Assembly (NCBI GenBank): GCA_949825045.1 | Contig: OX463807.1 | Coordinates: 12,983,501 to 13,047,500 of the forward strand | DNA from: Argyresthia goedartella | Lineage: Eukaryota; Arthropoda; Insecta; Lepidoptera; Argyresthiidae | Direction of reading: 5' to 3' | DNA: 64,000 nucleotides | In this document: positions 1 through 11,113 of the stretch, in pieces | How positions within the stretch are numbered: the stretch's first letter is position 1 | How the letters are laid out: each line of letters opens with the position of its first letter | Position numbers and translations under genes: made by a program | The notes under the pieces: generated by a model | What the model was told of the DNA's origin: nothing | Seen by the model: the letters and a program-made list of their open reading frames with translations, nothing else | The model's database searches: none

Positions 1-1009
1 GCAAATCATTATTTTTTAGGATGAAGCCTTATTTCTAGTCGCGGTCGTTTTTTGTCGCCATCCAGTAATTCAGTCAGACAAAACCAGTCTTTTTAACCAA
101 ACAAAAACTGGATTTACAGTCATAAGTTTAAATACTACAATTTTTTTATATTTTATATAATTTTTCAACACGTAGACCCTTGGGGTTTGCGCTCAGTCTG
201 CTTGTCCGCTCAGGATCGTAAATAGTAAGATCTACAATAAGTTATTTAATCTTTATATAGAAAATTTACTAGTATAATCGGATTAAAATTCCATACAGGT
301 GGCTGTACGACTAGCGCATTGAATAGCGCCTCTCAACTTTGATGTACGGCCAGAGGTTCTGCGCCCGCGCAGACAAACTGGCGACGCCGCATCCAAGACC
401 GAGACGATATAAATCGATGTGTTGCATTGAAACTCGAAAATACCTAGTATCGCATACCCTTCTCTCTTTTTACTTTACGTAGATACGTAAATCAAATCAA
501 TCAAGAACTCTGTAAATAAATCGAAACTCAATGATATTTGGATTTATCTGTATTAAATACACAATGACCGTAGTATGTATATGCATAACATACTATACTC
601 CCAAAAAGAGATGCAGGATAACAAAAGAGATCCCTCGAGTATGTTCAATGAATGAATTACAGTGACTAAAAGGCAAATGAAAAGAATTTAAATACTTAAA
701 GATTCAAGGAAATGAAAAATCAATAAAGCAGCACAGTGAATTTTGCATACATACATACGTCTCTTGAATAAATATCCTGGTAACATTTTGTTATTGTGGT
801 GGAGCTTTACGTCCTTGAAGACAATCAGATGATTCGATATTCGATAGTTCGGCTTGTATTCATCTCTCCTTGATCGCAGCTGCACAAACTCATAAAACTT
901 ACTTTTTAATCATTAACCTAATACTAGGTAAAAAACCTAATAAGTATACAAGTATTCAAAGTTGCCATATTCACGAGTTCAATGCTCTCTTTACTAATTC
1001 AAATTAAAA
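1..1009. other. no gene recognised
   Basis: AT-rich with a GC-rich island at about 300-420 followed by gatataaatcgatg. No coding region or known repeat seen. Confidence 0.5.
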
Positions 1010-2127
1010 AAAACCGGTCAAGTGCGAGCAGGACGTCGGACTCGCACACAAAGGGTTCCATAACATTTTCACGGAAAAACGTAAAACGACAGTCTTTTGT
1101 TAGAGTATACCTTTTGCATTTTTAATAATAAAATATTAAATGCTAGGTAGGACTACATTCAAGGCTGTACCTACAATATTGAAAAATAGTTTTGTGTGTC
1201 TATGTATTGAACTATGTAGTCAGGTTAACGAAACTCTTTGCTCATTGAAACCGGAAGTTGATAGACATTGAGTAACTTATTTAAAAAAATAAACTCAAAT
1301 ATGATAAAAACAAAATAATATTGATTGTGATGAGCAATTATTAATCGTATAATGACAACAAACTAAGCACACAACTCATTACCTGCAATTAAAGCAATTA
1401 TCAATGATCTTTTCCGATAAGCTCGGGAGAGTCCAGTTTTCACCGATAAACAAATAAAACATAATGGCTAATGAAATGGCCTTACCAACAATTTATTGTA
1501 CGGGTACTTCTTTTAATTCCTTTATCTACGCACGTATCATAAACCCCCTTTACTGCGATAAAAACCGCACGTTACGATCAGCATAATGTTAAACTACGTG
1601 GTAAAAACTCATTTCTTATCTGAAAAATTACTCATTATGACCATAATGTGTAATTTTTCTGCATATTATGACATTCAAATTTCGAACGCCGACGCCCGCC
1701 TGCGTGCGCCCCTAGTTTGTCGGTGAAGTTGGTACTGACATTCAAATTTCGAACGCCGACGCCCGCCTGCGAAACGTTGGTACTACAGAACAAGCTAAAC
1801 AACTGCAGAGCCACAATGCCGGTCAAACATGCGGTTCCTGAACATATTAAAGAGATCTTATGATATGTGTGTAGATAAACTAGTGTATTTAACTGTACAT
1901 AATTAGGTATTAAAACTCTCGAGTGATATTATTATGAAACTCGCCTTCGGCTCGTTTCATAAACCCACTCTCGAGTGTTAATGCCATCCATTATGTAGCA
2001 GTCACATAAACTACTATAAAACTGATATGTTTCATTATTTGTTGTTATAGCGGCAATATAAATATAGCCTCTTTGAAAATTTCAGCTCTCTACCTATTTC
2101 GGTTGATCCGGTAGAGCCCGGTGACAG

Positions 2128-2159
<32 letters not shown>

Positions 2160-2215
2160 CGGAGGCTAAGTAATTGGGTCCCGTTTGGCATCCTTCGCGT
2201 ACGGAACCCTAAAAA
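1010..2215 (+). repeat. lepidopteran interspersed repeat, interrupted copy
   Basis: Head aaaccggtcaagtgcgagca at 1012. Tail with (acag)n(acgg)n, gggtcccgtttggcatcctt and ggaaccctaaaa to 2215. Split by the two-hairpin element (1522-2017). Confidence 0.7.
1522..2017 (+). mobile_element. two-hairpin element, copy 1
   Basis: Starts tatctacgcacgtatcataa and ends cacataaactactat. Unit A (1523-1877) has terminal arms atctac(g/a)cacgtatcataa and ttatgatatgtgtgtagat. Unit B (1876-2017) folds around ctcgag...ctcgccttcggctcg...ctcgag. It interrupts an interspersed repeat (1010-2215), and removing it restores that repeat's order. Confidence 0.75.
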
Positions 2216-2339
2216 ATCGATCGAAAATTACGCAAAAGTGACATTTTCCCCTGCCTAGATTTTGCTATGGACGGAATAACACCTTTAAAATAAATTCTTG
2301 TTTGACGATGAATTCTAAAGCATAGTCTTTAGAGTATTA

Positions 2340-2400
2340 AAAATTGTCGAGTGCAAGTGCGAGTCGGCTCGCGCTCAGAGGGCTCCACACAAATCGTTTT
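2340..2400 (+). repeat. interspersed repeat, head fragment
   Basis: gcaagtgcgagtcggctcgc followed by a degraded gggctcc; only the head remains. Confidence 0.5.
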
Positions 2401-2884
2401 TTTTTTGTGAAGGAACAACAAATTTTGGGTTTGCACATATTTTCCTTTACATGTTGCCTTAGGGCCTTGCTTCGTGCCAAATTTCTAAATTCTAGGTCAA
2501 CGGGAAGTAACGTATAGTAATGTATATGCGAGTGTCAAGCAAATTCATTAAAAAAAATCTTAGCTTCATGTGAACACACACCTGAGTAATTGTTGTTAAT
2601 TTCAACTTGATACATCCACGCGGACAGATGAACTACCCCATTTAGAGCTCGGTGAATAGATATATTCTGTATTTTTATAAAAAAAAAATTGTAAAAAGAA
2701 AAGAATGATGCGAAAATTAACGTCAGTTTTTTTTATAAATTTTGTAGCGAAGAAATGTTTTACTTCCCGTTGACCTTAAAATTTAGTGATTATTTTTATA
2801 TTTACGAGTATTTTACTATTGTTAGATCTGTTTTATCAATATAATGGTGATTGTATACCAGTATATTGATAAATCTGATTTTTA

Positions 2885-3180
2885 TTTTTATTTCTCTCGT
2901 ACCATAGCGTCACGACTTTTCCCATACGGGGTGGCAGAGGCACAATTGTGCCCACTTTGAGCCAGTTATTAAATACTCCATTTTGCGTGACAGGGGATAG
3001 CCCATCGCCGCAGCTATCGAGTAAAGAAGGTTTCCTGAAGATGTTTCCCATCACCGTTAGAACGTCCGTATAATGTACTTAAAATAAATTAATTATCTCA
3101 TTGGTACATGGTCAGGAATCGAACCTGCATCGCCTGTATGAGAAGCAAGCGTGAAACCAAATTAGACCAGGGAGCTCTTG
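2885..3180 (-). repeat. tRNA-derived SINE family III, copy 1
   Basis: Minus strand: gcaggttcgattcctgacca as B box, tgtaccaatgagataatta, then ggcacaattgtgcctctgcc-type body. Confidence 0.68.
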
Positions 3181-3218
3181 TTAGTTTATTTTCGCTCTAT
3201 TCTACATTTACGAACGGA

Positions 3219-3280
3219 ATGCATGTGCGGAACCCTAAATGTGCGAAGTCTGACACGCACTAGGCCGGTTTTTGAAATAA
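3219..3280 (-). repeat. interspersed repeat, head fragment
   Basis: On the minus strand aaaaaccggcctagtgcgtg ... gttccgc; short fragment. Confidence 0.5.
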
Positions 3281-3337
3281 AGCGTGCAACAACGCGTAGT
3301 GTGAAGGCTAGTGCGGCTTTCGCGGCAGACGGCGTAA

Positions 3338-3468
3338 GGGCTTGTACACAAAACTGCGATGCGACGTCGCATCGTAAAAAATTACGAGCTCCCTATATGC
3401 ATTCTTCATTCAACTTGCGCATCGCGTCGCATCGCATCGCGTCGCATCGCAGTTTTGTGAACAGGCCC
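3338..3468. mobile_element. PIF/Harbinger-type MITE, 131 bp
   Basis: Inverted ends gggcttgtacacaaaactgc and gcagttttgtgaacaggccc, flanked on both sides by TAA, the three-base target duplication usual for PIF/Harbinger. The interior is made of gcgatgcgacg repeats in opposite directions. Confidence 0.7.
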
Positions 3469-3572
3469 TAATGTGAAGACACACAGTTAGCCTTCCGCAA
3501 CATTTCGCCAGTTTAAGTTTAGTCGATGATAAAAATATTTAAAGCGTCAACTATTCCGACATATCCAATTTC

Positions 3573-3745
3573 GCGACCTCTGTGGCGCTGCGATTGTGGC
3601 TCTGCCTACCATGTGGGAGGTCCCGGGTACGATCCCCGGCTGGGGATGAAAAAAAAAACAGGTCTTTAATTTTTATATGTGTGTGATGTCGCGTTTCTGG
3701 TTTCCACGACACTTGCAAGAAGCAATTAATGTAACTGTATAGAAA
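3573..3745 (+). repeat. tRNA-derived SINE family II, copy 1
   Basis: gcgacctctgtggcgctgcg, then tggctctgcctaccatg and the B-box-like gggtacgatccccgg. Short body after an A run. Confidence 0.65.
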
Positions 3746-3959
3746 TGTTTTTGTTTGGTTATGTTTATTCCACTTTCATTTTATTCTATCACTATTGAAT
3801 ATTATCTTTTCGTATCAGAATCACAAAGGTAAGTTATAACAATGCGGTAACTGAAGAGGTATCAACCTGTTACCAACTTATTCCAAAATACTCTGCAAAA
3901 TTCTGCTACAGCGAATGGCTTGGGCTGTTCACTCACAGCTCAGGAATGAACAAGCCGAG

Positions 3960-5110
3960 TTCAGACCAGGGCGCTCATGTACGGACTAGATACACGTGCT
4001 TATAATGATATGAAGTAGTGCAATGAAATGCAATGCGAGGTATTTGTCCTCTTTGTCGACTTCGAAAAAGTGTTTGATCGAGTAAAGTGGACTTGTATAT
4101 GGAGAATGATGAAACGCAGGGGTGTTCTACTTATATATTTATTATCTTGATAATAAATATATTAAAATGCCTCTACGAGGGATCTACTACTTTGCAATGG
4201 TCATATTACTGGTCCCAGTGATATTCGGAGTAAAACAAGGCTGCTTTTTTTCGCCACTGCTCTTCTTGATTGTGTTAAATGACGTGATATGTAGGTGATA
4301 CGAAATAGTCGTAGAAGTATTCCGTAGACGGAACAAAACGACCTGGAAGATAAATAATTAGCCAACGATCTCTGTCTACTTTCCCCAACGCGTGAAGATC
4401 TAAAATCTAAAGTAGACGACCCATCACTTGAAGCTGCTAAGGATGGACAACGCATCAACTGTGGGAAAATACAAGAGATGTATTGAAATACCATTGAAGT
4501 AGCTTTAATCGATGTAAACGGGGAGGCAGTGGAGGAAGTGCAGAGTTTTGTGTTCCTTGGCAGCGTGGTGGACCCACAAGGTGGAGCCGAGGCCGACGTG
4601 GATGCCCGCATCAACAAGACTCGAGCAGCAATTGCCCATTTCAGTCCTGAGTGGAAGTCCGAATCCAAAATTAAATCTGTTGCCCTATATGGATGCGAAA
4701 GTGCTTCTTTCGAAAGGACACCTCGGGCAGGCTCCAAGTGTTTTTCAATAAATGCTTGGGACAAATTTTGTGAATATTCTGGCCGAAAACAATCACAAAC
4801 GCGGAATTGTGGAGACTAACATACCAGAAGCCATTGAAGGCGGTAGTGATTACAAGAAAGTGGCGATGATTTAGCCACGTAATGAGGAGACCTGTCGAAC
4901 ACATGTCAAAAATAGCTCTCAAATGGTGCCCAAAGGGGAAAAGGAAGAAAGGGCGCCCCAAAAGAACGTGGCGACGTTCAAAGAAAAAAGAGGCCGCCAT
5001 TGTGAGCTCAGATTGGGAGGAGCTAGAGCAGATGGCCCAAGAACGGAACAAATAGAAATCTGTATTGAGAGCCGGATACCCCTGCTGAGGGGTGACAGGA
5101 CGAGATGACA
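3960..5110 (+). pseudogene. decayed RTE-like LINE reverse transcriptase
   Basis: Fragments in several plus-strand frames in the expected order: EVFVLFVDFEKVFDRVKW (about 4045), GVKQGCFFSPLLFLIVLNDV (about 4220), then SFVFLGSVVDPQGGAEADVD with ARINKTRAAI (about 4540), VALYGCES (about 4680) and CPKGKRKKGRPKRTWRRSKK (about 4935). These are landmarks of the endonuclease-reverse transcriptase LINEs common in moths. The YADD box is not recognisable and stop codons are frequent. Apparent minus-strand ORFs over the same bases are shadows. Confidence 0.75.
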
Positions 5111-5119
5111 ATTATGATT

Positions 5120-6262
5120 CTTTATTAAGTTTAGGCGGAAGTGGTTGGAATAATAATTAAAAGGAAAGATGTTAATTAAGAGTTCTAAACAATTCTAAAG
5201 AAATATTTAATGTATAACGGAGTACTACGTTCAATGTGCTAGAATAAATCGAGGTCACGAAAATCGCTGGCAACACGAAACGACCAATAACTAAGGGTTT
5301 GGAAGGCGAGGAAAACTACAACACTACTCGTGTGTATCACTAAATTCGTAACAGTTCTGCCCGACCGATTCGTAACAGTTAATCCACAGTTAGAAGGTGA
5401 ACAATTCTGACAGAAAATGTATGACAAAAATATTAAAATCTTCAAGTTCCAGTATAGGTCGACCGGCAGATGGGCCTATGACATTCCCAATGTTGCAAAG
5501 AAAATCGGGCATTCCATTGGCACAGAATAAGTTGGCACAAAAAGGAGGAAGATTATACCGTTACCTTTACCGTTAATACCTTTTACTCGGTCACCGAATA
5601 TTTGACACACACATTTGAATAAAAACATATTTAATTATATTATTGCCTTTTAGTTATATTGTTGTAATTTTGAATTTTTAACCATATTAGTGGTAAGTTG
5701 TGCAGTGCCGATAAATGTATGTTACCAAAATTATACATATGACCCTGACTATGCAAAATAAACGTATTTGTGTACCCAGCAGTGGACAGAAACTAGCTGC
5801 CGATTATAGTTAAGTTTTTAGCTACGAGTTACCGGCATCGCGCAATTAGCTCGTTATTTTTTTGGTGATGGCTCTGTATTTTAGATGCTATGAATAACTT
5901 TTTAGTGTACATAAGTAGCTTTTTAAAACTCCACAAAACGAATCAGTTTCCTTACTTAGAATTTTAACTTAGATTCGGTCTATGTATTAATTTGTTACAA
6001 AAATTTATGTTGGGGGCAAGACAAAATCGGGGTTCAGAATTGACTTGAAATATGTAACTTTAATACTCGTATTATGTTAATTAGAATGTGATTTGCATAT
6101 GGAGTTTGTTATTAATAATACTATTTACCTAGGATAAACTTTGAGCAGGTCAATGTTTGATCGCGTTGATGTTCCAAGTTTACTAATGTCCGACACTAAA
6201 TACATAACTTAAAGCAATATAACTTAAAAAATTATACCTATACTTTTTGAGTTGTAAAATAG
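5120..6262. other. no gene recognised
   Basis: AT-rich; no ORF of note and no repeat shared with the rest of the window. Confidence 0.5.
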
Positions 6263-7012
6263 TATACAGGATGAGTGGTTAATCGATACCGACATTGTGA
6301 GGGGTTAAAGTACAGCCATTTTCCAGTAAATTTCCCCATTTAATAACCTATCCGACTTTTATATTATTACTTTTGTTAACACTTTGGTTTGTTAGCCAAT
6401 AATTCTGTGTAATAGCTGAAAGTCAATAAATCACTCTTAATTTTGATGCAGTGACACCATCAACTCACGTCATGAAAAAACTTAAATTTTAAATTTTCAG
6501 GTTGACATTTAATCAGCTGACCACATTTTAGGGAAAGATAGTTATCATTATTATGAACAACTTTTCCCAAGAAACATATGGTCGCAAATGGAAAAAATAT
6601 ATTTGTACCTCAGTACATTGACCCGATCAGCTGATTACAAGTTACTATGGGTGACCCATTTTTTTTTGTTTGCGACCATAGTGTTTCATAATGATGGGTA
6701 CTATCATTCCCCAAAATACGGTCAGCTAATTAAATGTCACCTTGTAGTAGAACACGGATGTTTTTCAATCAATTTTCACGTAAAGTTACACACACTTTTT
6801 CGATAAAATCGCAAAAACTTCAGTCAAAGAGTCAAACTTCACCCACAGTAATTAGATTTTTCGTAAATATATGACAAATAAAAAACAATTAAGAAAAGTT
6901 AAAAACCTTAAGTACTCGAAACGCATTAATTTGTGGATAGGTTATTACTGGAAATGGACTCTTCTTTAACTCCTCACAATAAATGTATTTATTAACCAAT
7001 CACCCTGTATAT
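6263..7012. mobile_element. long-TIR element with nested palindromic MITE
   Basis: The left end tacaggatgagtggttaatc and right end gattaaccaatcaccctgta-type text are inverted copies. The similarity runs about 70 bp inward (cattgtgaggggttaaag against its mirror cctcacaat). TA flanks both ends. The palindromic MITE (6501-6740) lies inside. Confidence 0.65.
6501..6740. mobile_element. palindromic MITE, copy 1
   Basis: Terminal arms gttgacatttaatcagctga and tcagctaattaaatgtcac. Inner mirrored text: gaacaacttttcccaagaaa and catatggtcgcaaatg. Nested inside the long-TIR element at 6263-7012. Confidence 0.7.
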
Positions 7013-9743
7013 GTATTTTCATACATCAATTGAGATTTTATGTTTTCTAGTATTGTCTATCTTTCATGTACAGCAACTTTGATGAAAATATGTCAAATGG
7101 TAAATCATGAACATTCAGCAATTTAAGCAAAGCATTAGGCATCGCCAGTTGAGAGGTTAAGTTTCCTTGAATTATCAATATCATAATGATAAATATGTTT
7201 ATTTGGTTTTTAATATTTCAATATATAAAATGGGTTAACTGAATAAATTGGAACAATTTGTTCTGAAGTTATATTAGAATGTTAGTTAGTGCCTATCACC
7301 ATTCCCTACATTTTTCAAAACCCCTACTTTATATTCATATGCAAGTTACATCTTACTTACTTAGCACTTATTATTATTACTTAAAACGTCACAATCAAAA
7401 ATTGTTACCGACAGTTAATGAGAACCGTCTTTCTCGACTTCCTCATGATACTGAGGCGTTTGTAATTATCAATTAAACTAAATACCTTCATGTAACCGTG
7501 ACCACAGTACAACACCTCTTATATATATATAGTACAGGTAATATAAGCAGTGACAACAACTTTAATATGAGACTGATGGCGAGAATAATTCACAACATAG
7601 TGGATATGGATACGCTTCAATATATTTATACAGATTAATGTTTTCGTATGGTGCAACAATTTACTACTTAGTGGAAAAGCAAGACGGACCAGTTCTAAGT
7701 TCATTCTTACTTTGTTATTCATAAGTGATAATTAACTGATTAAAGAATCGCTTGAAAATAATTGTTTATATATTTCCTGTTACGCTCCTGTTATACTATT
7801 TAATATAACTGTCGGTTAGTTAAAATTACAAACAGTTCAACCCGCATAATTTCAGGCTAAGCGGGATTACGTACACTGCCTGAATATTCATCACACACAT
7901 GTTTATAGAAATAAAACTTTTAAGAAAAATAAATAAAATAAAAAAGTACAAACAAGTGTCATAAAGTATTTATTAAACAAATGTATAAATGCTTTTAAAA
8001 ATAGACCGTTAAGAACATAAACCCGGCTCGGGTACTTCAATCAATAAATACTTGTTTATATTTAGGGTCTCTACAGTAAGATTTATAAATATTGGTCTTA
8101 AAAATATAAGGTATATTAGCAATTTAAAATAAATATGATACTTTTGTTGTCTGTAACGGTTACTTCATTTATCGTGCACAGAATGAATCGTTAAATATAA
8201 TTTTATGGGACAGACCTTTAACATCAACATTGTTTTTCCTTATTGAAGACCCTGAAATAGATGCAGCAATTTAAAATACTCCCTTAATTGTTTGCACTTT
8301 GCCTAAGTAAATGAATAATCAACACTTATTGGTATTCGTAAGTACGTTATCGTAAATCATGTCACATCACTATTACTTGTAGTTTAAAGAGCATTATCAT
8401 ATTACAAGCATAATTTATTTACAAGAATAAGAAGCAACCATTTGAATGAAGATGGTTTTATTAAATTATATTTTTTTTTACGGTTTTGTTGCAATTTTTC
8501 GTATACTGTATTGTATAAAATTACATATAAATAACTTAAACAAAAACACAATTTTTTCCCTAAAGCCTCGCTCTGTTAACAACGTCCAAATATGCGATAT
8601 TTAATGTAGATATTTGAAATACTTACTCGTCATTCCACAATTGCTGTTAGATACCATAAGGTTGTAATTATTAACATATGCAAACACATTCGACTTGTAC
8701 TAATTGCTTGTTATTGCTACTAGTTGCATTGTTTAATGATAATGTCTCTATATTTGACGCGTGCGCAAAATACCTCGAAGCTATTATAAGCTCTCCATTA
8801 TAAAATCTGTATAACTGAGATAATTTTAATAAAAATGGAAATTTCTATTTTATAACATTATGGTAGATACATTTTCGCCTAAATGTAAATATTACTCGTA
8901 GAGTCGTACTGTGGAGGCAGATGCTCATGCCCGAAGTATTAACTTGGTCCCACAGTCCTTCACGTCCCTTTGTTAGTGCTAATGACCAATAGATTAGTAT
9001 CGAGATAGTCTCCTAGAGTTACGCTCAATCAGTCACACAGCGAATGTGTCAAATAGTTACACAATGATTTCCTGGAATTAATCTCATATTAGAAAAAAGC
9101 TCGTATTCGTGCACTTATATTATAATTATAAGTTTTCGGTATGCTTTAATTGCAGTTCAAAAAAGAAAAAACAAACTTCGTCAATAGCATGAACCAACCA
9201 TAGCCATAACCAAAACCATAAAACCAATTTGCAGAACATGCTGTTCGACAATAATCGAACTAGAACTAACGATGAAAACTTTAAAAAGCTATGACGAAAA
9301 TACTACTAATTATGTATTACATAACATAGGTACTCGAATTATGTATAATTGTTTAACATATGTGTACGCCCGAATTAGTAGTAGAGTAAGTAGTAGTAGC
9401 GTTAGTCGTTCTGCCCATATTCATCTTGATATTGTGTTTTGTCTTCTTCTGTCTCTTTTATTTCCAACTGTGTGCTGTGTATTACGATGACAGTTGAATA
9501 AATCTGCTTTCTATTTCTAGTTTTCATTTCATGTAGGTTTTTTATACTACTATAATATAATATAGAGGTCAAGGAACACTTTCCATTAATATTTAAACAG
9601 ACCGCCTACAAAAAATAAGTACAGTACAGTTAGATTGTACCGTCTAGCTATTTTTTATTGGCTGCCATTAGCATCAATCGGATAATTTGAACATCATCAA
9701 ATGTCTGAGAAGTGAGTTTCATTGCTTGAATATTTAATAAAGG
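7013..9743. other. no gene recognised
   Basis: About 2.7 kb of AT-rich sequence with a short (ta)n at 7520. No coding region or repeated family recognised. Confidence 0.5.
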
Positions 9744-9967
9744 ATGACATTTAATTAACTGAGATTATTTTGGGGAATGATAGTACTCATAATTAAGAAC
9801 AACTTTCCCCACGAAAAATATGGTCGCAAATGACAAAATAATTTGGGTCTCCCTTAGTAACTTGTAATCAGCTGATCGGGTCAATGTACTGAGGGACAAA
9901 ATTTTATTTTAAATATATTGATGGTTACTATCATTCCCCAAAATATGGTCAGCTAATTAAATATCAC
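9744..9967. mobile_element. palindromic MITE, copy 2
   Basis: Same arms (atgacatttaattaactgag and ggtcagctaattaaatatca) with gaacaactttccccacgaaa inside. It lacks most of the right inner arm. Confidence 0.68.
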
Positions 9968-11113
9968 CTAATATTTACATATCGTAAGACTTCCTAAATC
10001 TTCACAGGTGGTTCAAACAGGTTATTTATTTATCCAAAACAAAAACTTATATATATTTGTTCACATGTGAACTAACCGCGGAAACCTTATTAGGTATAGG
10101 GTAAATACGCCAAACGGCGGCCCCCCCCCAAACCTCGGCCGTCTGCATATTTTCAGCTTGCATTCATTCAAAAGGTAAGAAAGTGACAATTTATCCACTC
10201 GAATTGCAACCTTAGTTCATACTCTATAGGTACAAACCGTCACTATCCGATTACGTCACTCGCTATTCGCACACTGAGCGTCAGTATCAATACGGCCGTT
10301 GAAGCGTCAACTTCATACAAAAAGTATCTTAGTTTCTGTGAATACCCACGCTTCGGGGATTGACATTACCAACGGTAAGAAGTTTTTTTGTTTTGTTTTA
10401 AGCTTTGTTATCACTATAAGGTTATTTTTACTATATTTTTAGATAGTTTTTTCAACGTTTTGTGTATTGGTTTATAGGAAAAATAGGGGGCCGCCATTAG
10501 GATACTAGTTTCAACTTAAAACCGTAATGTCGGCCCTGGCCGACTTAATGTTAATGCAGTCTGTTTTCTAAATTCCAATTCTACCAATTCCATCGACTTA
10601 ATAGGAGAATTTGCAAAGCTTATAGATAAATAAATATATTTTACGTTTAATTACCGAATTCCGGCCGGGTTGATATTAGTTAAATCTTGAGAAATAAGGT
10701 ACACGAAGCAGGGGCCGACCTTAGAAAATATTAAAGATCGTAACGTCGGCCAGCCTCGAATTCGAGCACCACTATACAGTCTGATCACTTTTGTATTTTT
10801 TCATTGAATGTGTGGGTAGTCATTTTTAAATTTATTTGTCAAAATTATTTTCTCAAAATCGCGTATTACTCGTATTATATTTTATTAGTGTTATAACGAG
10901 TTTAAATTTGGATTTAAGAGTTGACAATATTGAAAACATAGGTACGTATTAAGAACAGCTAAATATTGTTTGGGATACATATAGTATAAATTGCTCTTTG
11001 GGTTGATCGTGATTTTTTTATTGATTTATTGACCTGCGTAGGACAAAAAAAACCTTAAGATACTTAGCTCGTTTTCATTTAATACTTTTGATTTAAGGTA
11101 CCTACTACCTACA

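Noticed and set aside
370..430. Promoter with TATA-like gatataaat after a GC-rich stretch
   Set aside because: No gene follows that could be recognised, so there is nothing to tie it to.
2129..2160. Microsatellite (acag/acgg)n as an independent feature
   Set aside because: It is a fixed internal part of the interspersed repeat and appears in its other copies.
3178..3471. Plus-strand open frame of 97 codons
   Set aside because: It runs through an interspersed-repeat fragment and a PIF-type MITE; no conserved domain.
4201..5111. Minus-strand open frames of 146 and 187 codons
   Set aside because: They are shadows of the plus-strand LINE relic, whose residues match known landmarks.
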